Of a DNA stretch of 64,000 bases, positions 51,756 through 60,784 are shown piece by piece. Origin of the DNA: Barrientosiimonas humi (GTDB taxonomy: Bacteria; Actinomycetota; Actinomycetes; Actinomycetales; Dermatophilaceae). A program made the translations under genes and the position numbers. The notes under the pieces are model-generated. The model was not told where the DNA came from. It was given only the letters and a program-made list of their open reading frames with translations, and did no database searches. Positions within the stretch are counted from its first letter, which is position 1; each line of letters begins with the position of its first letter. The stretch lies in the NCBI RefSeq assembly GCF_006716095.1, contig NZ_VFOK01000001.1, forward strand, positions 2,263,375 to 2,327,374, read 5' to 3'.

Positions 51756-52397
51756 TCACGCCAGCACCGCGAACACCGCCAGCGCCACGGCGAGGGCGAC
51801 GGCGACGACGCCCGTGACGGCGGGGCGGACGTCCACGCGCACCTCCTGCTCGGCCATGTCGCCGCGGGAGACGGCGAGGGCGTACTGGTCGACCGTGCGC
51901 CGGATCTCCTCGCCGACCCGGCCGGCCGAGGCCTCCCGGTCGATCAGCTCGCGGCTCGGGTCGAGCGCGCCGGACAGCGTCTGCATCGGGTTGATCCGGC
52001 CGCCGGACGAGGCCGGGCCGGGGGCCCGCTTGGGGCGCTGCGCCGAGATGGCCCAGGCGGAGTAGGCCTCGCCGTCGGGCGTGACCAGCGTCAGCGCCCA
52101 GCGCGCCTCGACCAGATCGATCGCCGGCCAGGTCAGGTGCACGTCGCGCAGCACGTTGCGCAGCGTCACGCCGTGCTCGCTGAGCCGCACCGACGGCCGC
52201 AGCAGCACCGCCCAGACCACCAGCAGCACCACCACCGCCCAGATCGCCGGCTCGGGCCCGCGCGAGCGGTCACCGACCAGATAGAGCACCAGGAAGACCA
52301 CCGAGAGCACCGCGATCACCCCGCCGGCGGCGAGGCCCGATCCCTGCCGGAAGGTGCGTACGACGGGCTCGGGTTGGGCGGGATCGCGTGGGGGCAT
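51756..52397 (-). CDS. PH-domain membrane protein
   Basis: 213 residues. Two membrane helices at about residues 24-44 and 50-68 are followed by a bacterial PH-like segment (SVRLSEHGVTLRNVLRDVHLTWPAIDLVE), typical of small actinobacterial PH-domain proteins, and a final helix at the C-terminus (AVTGVVAVALAVALAVFAVLA). The polar middle part faces the cytoplasm. Role unknown; relatives are annotated only by fold. The start ATG 52397 lies 18 bp from the divergent deoC start, so the two promoters overlap each other's coding region. Confidence 0.8.
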   Translation of the reverse strand: MPPRDPAQPEPVVRTFRQGSGLAAGGVIAVLSVVFLVLYLVGDRSRGPEPAIWAVVVLLVVWAVLLRPSVRLSEHGVTLRNVLRDVHLTWPAIDLVEARWALTLVTPDGEAYSAWAISAQRPKRAPGPASSGGRINPMQTLSGALDPSRELIDREASAGRVGEEIRRTVDQYALAVSRGDMAEQEVRVDVRPAVTGVVAVALAVALAVFAVLA

Positions 52398-52403
52398 GCC
52401 CGC

Positions 52404-52409
52404 TAGGCT
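52404..52409 (+). promoter_or_regulatory. Putative -10 box (TAGGCT) of deoC
   Basis: TAGGCT ends 6 nt before GTG 52416, within an 18-bp divergent gap, which leaves no space for a 5' leader. Confidence 0.55.
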
Positions 52410-52415
52410 GCCCCG

Positions 52416-53381
52416 GTGAGCGCATCCTCTGCAACGTCGCGGGCGCGGGACATCCTCGGGGTGTCGGCTCTGACCAACGCGGCTCTGACCACCTGGCTGC
52501 ACGGGCTGCCCGGGGTCGACCAGGTCGGGTGCGAGGCCCGCGCCGCCGCGCTCGGCACCCGCTCGGTGAAGACGACCGCCAAGGCCTGGGCGATCGACAC
52601 GGCCATCTCGATGATCGACCTCACGACGCTCGAGGGCGCCGACACCGAGGGCAAGGTCCGCTCGCTGTGCGCCAAGGCCGCCCGCCCCGACCCGCTCGAC
52701 CCGAGCACCCCGCACGTCGCGGCGGTCTGCGTCTACAACGACATGGTCGGCGTCGCCAAGGACGCCCTCGCCGGCACCGACATCCACGTCGCCGCGGTCG
52801 CGACCGCGTTCCCCTCGGGCCGGGCGAGCCTGCCGGTCAAGCTGCTCGACACCTCCGACGCGGTCGCCGCCGGCGCCGACGAGATCGACATGGTCATCGA
52901 CCGGGGAGCGTTCCTGAGCGGCCGATACCGCGACGTGTTCGACGAGATCGTCGCGGTCAAGGAGGCCTGCGGCGAGGCGCACCTGAAGGTGATCCTGGAG
53001 ACCGGCGAGCTCGTGACGTACGACAACGTGCGGCGGGCCTCGTGGCTCGCCATGCTCGCGGGCGCCGACTTCATCAAGACCTCCACCGGCAAGGTGCAGC
53101 CTGCGGCGACCCTGCCGGTCACGCTGATCATGCTGGAGGCGGTGCGCGACTGGCGCGAGCTCACCGGCGAGATGGTCGGGGTCAAGCCGGCCGGTGGCAT
53201 CCGCACCACCAAGGACGCCGTGAAGTACCTCGTGATGGTCAGCGAGGTCGCCGGCGACGACTGGCTCGACCCCGACTGGTTCCGCTTCGGCGCCTCCAGC
53301 CTGCTCGGCGACCTGCAGCTGCAGCGCCAGAAGCTCGCCACCGGCGCCTACTCCGGCCCCGACTACGTCACGATCGACTGA
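52416..53381 (+). CDS. deoC: Deoxyribose-phosphate aldolase
   Basis: Splits 2-deoxyribose-5-phosphate into glyceraldehyde-3-phosphate and acetaldehyde. 321 residues, the longer form seen in actinobacteria and eukaryotes. Signatures: DTAISMIDLTTLEGADTEGKV, VCVYNDMVGVA, DEIDMVIDRGAF, LKVILETGEL and the Schiff-base Lys in GADFIKTSTGKVQPAAT, then VKPAGGIRT with the second lysine. Followed 14 nt later by two aldehyde dehydrogenase genes that could oxidise the acetaldehyde, so the operon would turn deoxynucleosides into acetate and triose phosphate. Confidence 0.96.
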   Translation: MSASSATSRARDILGVSALTNAALTTWLHGLPGVDQVGCEARAAALGTRSVKTTAKAWAIDTAISMIDLTTLEGADTEGKVRSLCAKAARPDPLDPSTPHVAAVCVYNDMVGVAKDALAGTDIHVAAVATAFPSGRASLPVKLLDTSDAVAAGADEIDMVIDRGAFLSGRYRDVFDEIVAVKEACGEAHLKVILETGELVTYDNVRRASWLAMLAGADFIKTSTGKVQPAATLPVTLIMLEAVRDWRELTGEMVGVKPAGGIRTTKDAVKYLVMVSEVAGDDWLDPDWFRFGASSLLGDLQLQRQKLATGAYSGPDYVTID

Positions 53382-53395
53382 GAGCCCGCCCCGCC

Positions 53396-54850
53396 ATGAC
53401 ACCCAAGAAGTTCGACTACGCCCCCGCGCCGGAGTCGCGCTCGGTCGTCTCGCTGCAGCCGTCGTACGGCCTGTTCGTGAACGGCGAGTTCGTCGACGGG
53501 CACGGCGCGTCGTTCAAGAGCATCAACCCCGCCACCGAGGAGCCGCTGGCCGAGGTGGCCGCGGCCGACGCGTCCGACGTCGACGCGGCCGTGCGTGCGG
53601 CGCGGACGGCGTACACCCGCGTGTGGAGCCGGATGCCGGGCAGCGAGCGCGCGAAGTACGTCTACCGCATCGCGCGCATCATGCAGGAGCGGGCGCGCGA
53701 GCTGGCCGTGCTCGAGACGCTCGACAACGGCAAGCCGATCAAGGAGTCGCGCGACGTCGACGTGCCGACCGCCGCGGCGCACTTCTTCTACCACGCGGGC
53801 TGGGCCGACAAGCTCGAGCACGCGGGGCTCGGCCCGGACCCCCGCTCCCTCGGCGTCGCGGGCCAGGTCATCCCGTGGAACTTCCCGCTGCTCATGCTCG
53901 CCTGGAAGATCGCGCCCGCGCTCGCGACCGGCAACACGGTAGTGCTGAAGCCGGCCGAGACGACGCCGCTCACCGCGCTGCTGTTCGCCGAGATCTGCCA
54001 GCAGGCCGACCTGCCGCCCGGCGTCGTCAACATCGTCACCGGCGCGGGCGACACCGGCCGCGCCCTCGTCGAGCACGACGGCGTCGACAAGGTCGCCTTC
54101 ACCGGCTCGACCGAGGTCGGCAAGGCCATCGCCCGCGCGGTCGCCGGCACCCGCAAGCGGGTCACCCTCGAGCTCGGCGGCAAGGCCGCGAACATCGTCT
54201 TCGACGACGCGCCGATCGACCAGGCGGTCGAGGGCGTCGTCAACGGGATCTTCTTCAACCAGGGCCACGTGTGCTGCGCCGGGTCGCGGCTGCTGGTGCA
54301 GGAGTCGGTCGCCGACGAGGTCGTACGCCGGTTGCAGCGTCGGATGAGCACGCTGCGCCTGGGCGACCCGCTCGACAAGAACACCGACATCGGCGCGATC
54401 AACTCGGCGGAGCAGCTCGACCGCATCGTCGAGCTGACCGCAGCCGGCGAGGCCGACGGCGGCACCCGCTGGTCTCCCCCGTGCGAGCTGCCGGACCGTG
54501 GATTCTGGTTCGCCCCAACGGTTTTCACCGACGTGTCGCAGACCGACCGCATCGCCACCGAGGAGATCTTCGGGCCGGTGCTGTCGGTGCTGACCTTCCG
54601 CACTCCGCAGGAGGCGGTGGCCAAGGCCAACAACACGCCGTACGGCCTGTCGGCGGGCGTGTGGACCGAGAAGGGCTCGCGCAGCCTGTGGATGGCCGAC
54701 CAGCTGCGGGCCGGCGTCGTCTGGGCCAACACGTTCAACCGGTTCGACCCCACCTCGCCGTTCGGCGGCTACAAGGAGAGCGGCTACGGCCGCGAGGGTG
54801 GCGTGCACGGCCTGGCGGCCTACCTCGCCGACGGTGAAGGAGACCTGTGA
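53396..54850 (+). CDS. Aldehyde dehydrogenase (catalytic subunit of a split ALDH16-like pair)
   Basis: NAD(P)-dependent oxidation of an aldehyde to acid. 484 residues, complete: PWNFPLLMLAWKIAPALATGN (Asn of the oxyanion hole), FTGSTEVGKAIA, general base Glu in LELGGKAANIVFDDA and catalytic Cys in FFNQGHVCCAGSRLLV, EEIFGPVLSV and the C-terminal NRFDPTSPFGGYKESGYGRE. It is followed directly (1-nt overlap, TGATG) by a second, shorter ALDH-like gene. Acetaldehyde from DeoC is the likely substrate. Confidence 0.94.
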   Translation: MTPKKFDYAPAPESRSVVSLQPSYGLFVNGEFVDGHGASFKSINPATEEPLAEVAAADASDVDAAVRAARTAYTRVWSRMPGSERAKYVYRIARIMQERARELAVLETLDNGKPIKESRDVDVPTAAAHFFYHAGWADKLEHAGLGPDPRSLGVAGQVIPWNFPLLMLAWKIAPALATGNTVVLKPAETTPLTALLFAEICQQADLPPGVVNIVTGAGDTGRALVEHDGVDKVAFTGSTEVGKAIARAVAGTRKRVTLELGGKAANIVFDDAPIDQAVEGVVNGIFFNQGHVCCAGSRLLVQESVADEVVRRLQRRMSTLRLGDPLDKNTDIGAINSAEQLDRIVELTAAGEADGGTRWSPPCELPDRGFWFAPTVFTDVSQTDRIATEEIFGPVLSVLTFRTPQEAVAKANNTPYGLSAGVWTEKGSRSLWMADQLRAGVVWANTFNRFDPTSPFGGYKESGYGREGGVHGLAAYLADGEGDL

Positions 54851-55737
54851 TGCCCCGCCTCGACGTGCGCAAGACCTACAAGCTGTATGTCGGCGGCGCC
54901 TTCCCGCGCAGCGAGTCCGGCCGGTCCTACGAGGTGCTCGACGCCAAGGGTCGCTTCCTCGCCAACGCCGCGCAGGGCTCGCGCAAGGACGTGCGCGACG
55001 CGGTCGTCAAGGCGCGCGCGGCGCAGCCGGGGTGGGCGGGCGCGACGGCGTACAACCGCGGCCAGGTGCTCTATCGCGTCGGCGAGCTGCTGGAGGGCCG
55101 CCGCGACCAGTTCGTCGCCGAGGTGCAGGCGGCCGAGGGGCTGACCGTCGCGCGCGCCCGCGCCGCCGTCGACGCCGCGATCGACCGCTGGGTCTGGTAC
55201 GCCGGGTGGTCCGACAAGGTCACCCAGGTCGTCGGCACCCTCAACCCGGTCGCCGGTCCCTACTTCGACATCACCGCGCCCGAGCCGACCGGGGTCGTGG
55301 GAATCCTTGCGCCGCAAGGCAGCTCGCTGCTCGGGCTGGTGTCGGTGATCGCCCCGGCGATCGTCACCGGCAACACCGTCGTGGTGCTCACGAGCGAGCA
55401 GCGGCCGCTGCCGGCCATCTCGCTCGGCGAGGTGCTCGCGACGTCCGACGTGCCCGGCGGCGTGGTCAACCTGCTGTCCGGCCGCACCGCCGAGACCGCC
55501 CCTTGGCTCGCCTCGCACCGCGACGTCAACGCCCTCGACCTCACCGGCGCCGCCGACGCGACCGACGTCGACTGGGCCGACCTCGAGCGGGCCGCCGCCG
55601 ACAACCTCAAGCGGGTGCTGCGCCCGGCCGGCTCCGGCGCCGCCGCGGTCGAGCCCGACTGGACGCTCGACCCGGGCCTCGGGCGGCTGCGCGCCTTCCT
55701 CGAGACCAAGACGGTCTGGCACCCCAAGGGCCGGTGA
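54850..55737 (+). CDS. ALDH-like protein lacking the catalytic domain
   Basis: 295 residues that match only the N-terminal (NAD-binding) part of aldehyde dehydrogenases (KLYVGGAFPRSESGRSYEV; PTGVVGILAPQGSSLLGLVSVIAPAIVTGNTVVVL; VPGGVVNLLSGR). The segments with the general base Glu and catalytic Cys are missing, and the frame is intact with its own ribosome site (AAGGAG), so this is not a recent truncation. With the preceding gene it gives the order full ALDH plus truncated ALDH, the same layout as the single-chain ALDH16. A structural or regulatory partner is the best guess. Confidence 0.85.
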   Translation: MPRLDVRKTYKLYVGGAFPRSESGRSYEVLDAKGRFLANAAQGSRKDVRDAVVKARAAQPGWAGATAYNRGQVLYRVGELLEGRRDQFVAEVQAAEGLTVARARAAVDAAIDRWVWYAGWSDKVTQVVGTLNPVAGPYFDITAPEPTGVVGILAPQGSSLLGLVSVIAPAIVTGNTVVVLTSEQRPLPAISLGEVLATSDVPGGVVNLLSGRTAETAPWLASHRDVNALDLTGAADATDVDWADLERAAADNLKRVLRPAGSGAAAVEPDWTLDPGLGRLRAFLETKTVWHPKGR

Positions 55738-56354
55738 GCACGGCACGGGTCGTCCTGCTCTCCGGGCCCAGCGGAGCGGGCAAGAGCCGCCTCGCGCGCC
55801 GGCTGCGGGAGGCCCACGGCTGGCCGGTCGTCCGGCTCGACGACTTCTACAAGGACGGCGACGACCCGACGCTGCCGATGAGCACGCTCGGCATCCCCGA
55901 CTGGGACGACGTGCGCTCCTTCCGCCTCGAGGCGGCAGTCGAGGCGCTCGACACGCTGTGCCGCACGGGCACGGTCGCCGTCCCGACGTACGACATCGCC
56001 ACCTCGCGCGCGACCGGCACCACCGAGGTGCGCACCGACGGCGCGCCCTGCGTGGTCGCCGAGGGCATCTTCGCCGCCGACGTCATCGCCCCGCTGCGCG
56101 AGCGGGGACTGCTGCACGCGGCGTACTGCGTGCGCCAGGGCGCCTGGGTGACCTTCGCCCGCCGGCTCGCCCGCGACCTGTCCGAGCGGCGCAAGCCGCC
56201 GTGGGTGCTGCTGCGCCGCGGGCTGCGGCTGCGGGCCGCCGAGCGCGGCATCGTCGCCGAGCAGGCGCGGCTCGGCGCCCGACCGGCTTCACCCCGCGAG
56301 GTCGAACGAGCGCTCGGCACCGTTAGGGTCGAGCCTCAGACCGACGCAGGGTGA
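55734..56354 (+). CDS. Uridine-kinase-like P-loop protein
   Basis: 206 residues. Walker A is LLSGPSGAGKSRLA (residues about 8-21), followed by VVRLDDFYKDGDDPTLP, the Asp-Asp-Phe-Tyr acceptor motif of uridine kinase/phosphoribulokinase-like proteins, and VVAEGIFAADVI. The end is rich in Arg (RKPPWVLLRRGLRLRAAERG). GTG 55734 overlaps the previous stop (GTGA), so it is in the deoC operon. Phosphorylation of uridine or another nucleoside would fit salvage, but the specific substrate cannot be told. Confidence 0.85.
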   Translation: MSTARVVLLSGPSGAGKSRLARRLREAHGWPVVRLDDFYKDGDDPTLPMSTLGIPDWDDVRSFRLEAAVEALDTLCRTGTVAVPTYDIATSRATGTTEVRTDGAPCVVAEGIFAADVIAPLRERGLLHAAYCVRQGAWVTFARRLARDLSERRKPPWVLLRRGLRLRAAERGIVAEQARLGARPASPREVERALGTVRVEPQTDAG

Positions 56355-56362
56355 GGGACGCG

Positions 56363-57628
56363 GTGAGCAACGACGACAACCGGTCGCCGGACCGGCCGGC
56401 GGCCCCCGGGGGTGACGAGGCCGGCTGGGCCGCGCCCGACTCCGGCCAGCCGGAGCAGCAGGAGGGGTACGCCGCCCCGCCCGGGCTGACGTACGGGCAG
56501 TTCACCTTCGGCCCGATGGGCACGTACACGTCCGGCCAGGCCCCGCCACCCGGCCATGACCAGCAGCAGTACGGCCAGGGGTACGTCCCGCCGGGTCAGT
56601 ACGGCCAGCAGCAGTACGGCCAGTACGGCCAGGGCTACGTCCCGCCGGGTCAGTACGGCCAGCCGCCCTACGTCCAGCCGCCGTACGGCCCCGGCTTCCC
56701 CGGCGCACCGACGCTCGCCGCCCGGCCCGGGGTGATCCCGCTGCGGCCGCTGACCCTGTCCGACGTGTTCGAGGGCGCGGTGCGCACCATCCGCGGCAAC
56801 CCCGGCGCGACCCTCGGGCTGGCGCTGCTGGTCGCGATCGTGTTCACCCTGCCCGGCCTTGCGCTCACGCTCGGGCTCGGTCAGGTCGACCCCGGCGAGG
56901 ACGGGTTGCGCGAGCTGCTGCTGGTGCTGAACCAGCAGGGCTCCAGCTGGTTGCAGAACCTCGGCGGCATCGCGCTGTCGGGCATGCTCACCGTCGTCGT
57001 CGCCGACGCGGTGCTCGGGCGGCGGATGTCGATCGGGCAGGCGTGGTCGCGCGTCAAGGGCCGGCTGCTCGCCCTGATCGGCGTGAACATCCTGCAGATC
57101 CTGATCGTGTTCGTGCCGCTGATCCTGGTGATCGCGCTCGCCATCGGCATCGGCTACGGCGCGAGCCCCGAGGTGGGCGTCATCGTCGGGTTCCTGCTGG
57201 TCCTCGCGCTGATCCCGGTGCTGGTCTTCCTCTACGTCAAGCTGCTGTTCGCCAGCGCGGTCACGGTGCTGGAGCGGCAGGGACCGATCACGGCGCTCAA
57301 GCGGTCGTGGGCGCTGACCCGCGACCAGTGGTGGCGCATCTTCGGCATCTCGCTGCTCGCCACGGTGCTGGTGCTCATCATCAGCGTGATGCTGCTCGGC
57401 TTCGCGGGCATCTTCATCGGGCTGGCCGCCTTCACCGCCGGCGGGACGACCGCGAGCGTGGGCAGCACCGTGGCGTCGCTGCTGGTCAGCATGGTGATCA
57501 TGACGCTCACCACCCCGTTCACCGCCGGCGTCACCAGCCTGCTCTACCTCGACCAGCGCATCCGCAAGGAGGCGCTCGACGTCACCCTGATGGCGGCCGC
57601 GCGGCAGCAGGACGCCGAGTCCGCCTGA
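56363..57628 (+). CDS. Multi-span membrane protein with Tyr/Gln/Gly-rich N-terminal tail
   Basis: About 421 residues. The first 115 are disordered and repetitive (QYGQGYVPPGQYGQ, repeated) and probably cytoplasmic. The rest has six to seven membrane helices in the pattern of the glycerophosphoryl diester phosphodiesterase membrane domain/DUF7544-like family (RPLTLSDVFEGAVRTIRGNPGATLG; KRSWALTRDQWWRIFGISLL; LLYLDQRIRKEAL). In actinobacteria this gene commonly precedes DUF4129 and the MoxR cluster, as here. GTG 56363 has a GAGGGA site; GTG 56351 overlapping the previous stop is an alternative. Role unknown. Confidence 0.85.
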   Translation: MSNDDNRSPDRPAAPGGDEAGWAAPDSGQPEQQEGYAAPPGLTYGQFTFGPMGTYTSGQAPPPGHDQQQYGQGYVPPGQYGQQQYGQYGQGYVPPGQYGQPPYVQPPYGPGFPGAPTLAARPGVIPLRPLTLSDVFEGAVRTIRGNPGATLGLALLVAIVFTLPGLALTLGLGQVDPGEDGLRELLLVLNQQGSSWLQNLGGIALSGMLTVVVADAVLGRRMSIGQAWSRVKGRLLALIGVNILQILIVFVPLILVIALAIGIGYGASPEVGVIVGFLLVLALIPVLVFLYVKLLFASAVTVLERQGPITALKRSWALTRDQWWRIFGISLLATVLVLIISVMLLGFAGIFIGLAAFTAGGTTASVGSTVASLLVSMVIMTLTTPFTAGVTSLLYLDQRIRKEALDVTLMAAARQQDAESA

Positions 57629-57629
57629 G

Positions 57630-58322
57630 ATGGCCCGCTGGCTGCCCGGCCTGGTCTCCGACCCGCCGCTCGACCCCTCGGCCGAGGAGGGCCGCCGGTT
57701 GCTGCGCGAGGAGCTGGGCAAGCTGGCGTACGACACCGAGGGCTCGGTCCTGGACCGCCTCCAGCGCTGGGTGAACGAGCGGCTCGAGGGCCTCGCCGGG
57801 CAGGGCTCGGACTTCGTCGGCCGGCTGCTCCTGCTGCTGCTCGCGGCCGCGCTCGTGATCCTCGCCGTCCTGGTGGTCGTACGTCTGCGCGGCGGGCCGC
57901 GCGCCGCTCGCCAGGGCGCCGTCGAGGGCTCGGTCCTCGGCGAGGAGAGTCTGACCGCCGAGGAGTATCGCGCCCGGGCCCGCGCGGCCGAGGCGCGCGG
58001 CGACCACTCGGCGGCGCTGCTCGACTGGTTCCGCGCGATCGCGCGCTCCGGTGACGAGCGGGCGCTGCTCGACGACCAGCCCGGCCGCACCGCCCACGAG
58101 CTGGTGCGTGCGCTCGGCCCGTTCTTCCCCGGCGAGCGCGCGGCGCTTGTGGCTGCGGGCGACCGGTTCGACGACGTGCGCTACGGCGGGCGGGTCGCCG
58201 GCGAGCCCGAGGCCAGCACCATGCGCGAGCTGGACCAGGCGATCGCGCGCGCCCGGCCCCAGCACCACGCCGCGCACGCCGAGGGCGACGGCCTCGTCGC
58301 GCCCGGGCGGTGGGCGAGGTGA
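57630..58322 (+). CDS. DUF4129 domain protein
   Basis: 230 residues: helical N-terminus, one membrane span (FVGRLLLLLLAAALVILAVLVVVRL at about 62-86), then the DUF4129 segment (LTAEEYRARARAAEARGDHSAALLDWFRAIARS ... by its key part GDHSAALLDWFRAI, and GRTAHELVRAL). This domain is often fused to transglutaminases or found with MoxR/DUF58 genes. It starts 1 nt after the previous stop and overlaps the DUF4350 gene. Likely a subunit of the membrane complex the ATPase serves. Confidence 0.85.
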   Translation: MARWLPGLVSDPPLDPSAEEGRRLLREELGKLAYDTEGSVLDRLQRWVNERLEGLAGQGSDFVGRLLLLLLAAALVILAVLVVVRLRGGPRAARQGAVEGSVLGEESLTAEEYRARARAAEARGDHSAALLDWFRAIARSGDERALLDDQPGRTAHELVRALGPFFPGERAALVAAGDRFDDVRYGGRVAGEPEASTMRELDQAIARARPQHHAAHAEGDGLVAPGRWAR

Positions 58323-59490
58323 CCGCCACCGACCTGCAGGCCGCGCCGGCCCGCCGCGCCCTCCCCCGCCGGAGGCTGTGGCTGCTGGTGCCGATCGTGC
58401 TGGTGCTGGCCGTCGGCACCTGGTTCGTGCAGCGCAACCCCACGAGCGACGAGCTGCTCGCCCCCGACAACCCCCAGCCCGACGGCGCCCAGGCCATCGC
58501 CCAGGTGCTCGGCCGGCAGGGGGTCGACGTGCAGCGGGTCACCTCCCGCCAGGAGCTGACCGACCGGCCCGGCAGCGGCGGCTCGCTCGTCGTCACCGCG
58601 GCCGACATCGTCAGCGCCGACCAGTGGCGGGCGCTGCGCCCGACGCTGCAGCGGTTCGACCGGGTGGTGCTCGTGCGCGCCGGCGCCGCCGCACCGGTCG
58701 GTCTCGACCTGCCCGTCGAGGTGCGCCCCTCCGCCTTCCCGCAGGAGGTGCCCGCGCAGTGCACCGTGCCGGTCGCGAGCGGGCTCACCCTCGACGGCCA
58801 GGGCGAGCGCTACGCCCGCACCGACCTGACCCGGCCCGCGACCGTGTGCTTCCGCCCCGGGGCCGACTTCGACGTCGGCGGCGACGACGCGGGCCAGCTG
58901 GCCTGGGTGCCCGCCACCGGCACCGACCCCGAGTTCGTGCTGCTGGGCTCCCCCGCCCCGCTGCGCAACGGCACCGTCGAGAGCGCCGGCAACGCCGCCC
59001 TCGGCCTGCGCGCCCTCGGCGCCCACGACCGCCTGGTGTGGTGGACCGTGCGCGAGACCGACGCCGACCCGGCCCAGGCCGAGCCCGCCCGCTTCCCCGA
59101 CTGGGTCGGCCCCGTCTGGCTGATGCTCGGCGTGATCACGGCCGTGCTGATGCTCGCCCGGGGCCGACGCCTCGGCCGGCTGGTCACCGAGCCGCTGCCC
59201 GTCGTGGTGCGCGCCGACGAGACCACCCGCGCCCGCGGCCAGCTCTACCGCAAGGCCGGCGACGTGCAGCGCGCCGCCGCGGTGCTGCGCGCCGGCACCC
59301 GTCGCCGGCTCTCGTCCTACCTGCAGACCGGCAGCCGTGACGACACCCTCGTCGCCGCGGTCGCCGACGCCACCGGCCGCCCCGGCCCCGAGGTCCAGCA
59401 CCTGCTGCTCGGGCCGCCCCCGGCCAGCGAGGCCGACCTGACGTCCCTCGCGCAGCAGCTGCACACCCTGGAGAAAGAGGTCCGACCGCG

Positions 59491-59494
<4 letters not shown>
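58319..59494 (+). CDS. DUF4350 domain membrane protein
   Basis: About 391 residues. N-terminal span (LWLLVPIVLVLAVGTWFV), an extracytoplasmic DUF4350 domain (GAQAIAQVLGRQGVDVQRVTS; SLVVTAADIVSADQWRAL) with two cysteines likely in a disulfide, a second span (WVGPVWLMLGVITAVLMLA at about 265-283) and a helical cytoplasmic tail (RGQLYRKAGDVQRAAAVLRAGTRRRL). Equivalent to the gene before moxR in the mycobacterial Rv3691-Rv3692 pair. GTG 58319 overlaps the DUF4129 stop (GTGA); GTG 58310 is possible. Confidence 0.88.
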
Positions 59495-60603
<1,109 letters not shown>

Positions 60604-60639
60604 GCAACGGCCGAACCGCGTCGCCGCGGCGACGATGCC

Positions 60640-60783
60640 GGCAGACCGGAGCGTGCGACGGGTTGCCGGAGAAGGAGCTGCGGCCACGGCAGACCCGAGC
60701 GTGCGACGGGCTGCCGGAGGAGGAGCTGCGGCCACGGCAGACCCGAGCGTGCGACGGGTTGCCGGAGGAGGAGCTGCGGCCAC
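60640..60783 (+). repeat. Three tandem 48-bp units between moxR and DUF58
   Basis: Units start at 60640, 60688 and 60736 (GGCAGACC(G/C)GAGCGTGCG...). Each is 16 codons and open in the DUF58 frame, encoding ADPSVRRVAGGGAAAT-like peptides if ATG 60635 is used. They carry the CCGGAGGAGGAGCTG core seen upstream of fdhD. Confidence 0.92.
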
Positions 60784-60784
60784 C

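Noticed and set aside
53396-54850. The aldehyde dehydrogenase as IolA (methylmalonate-semialdehyde dehydrogenase)
   Set aside because: It lies in the deoC operon with an ALDH-like partner and far from the iol operon; nothing specific to IolA was seen.
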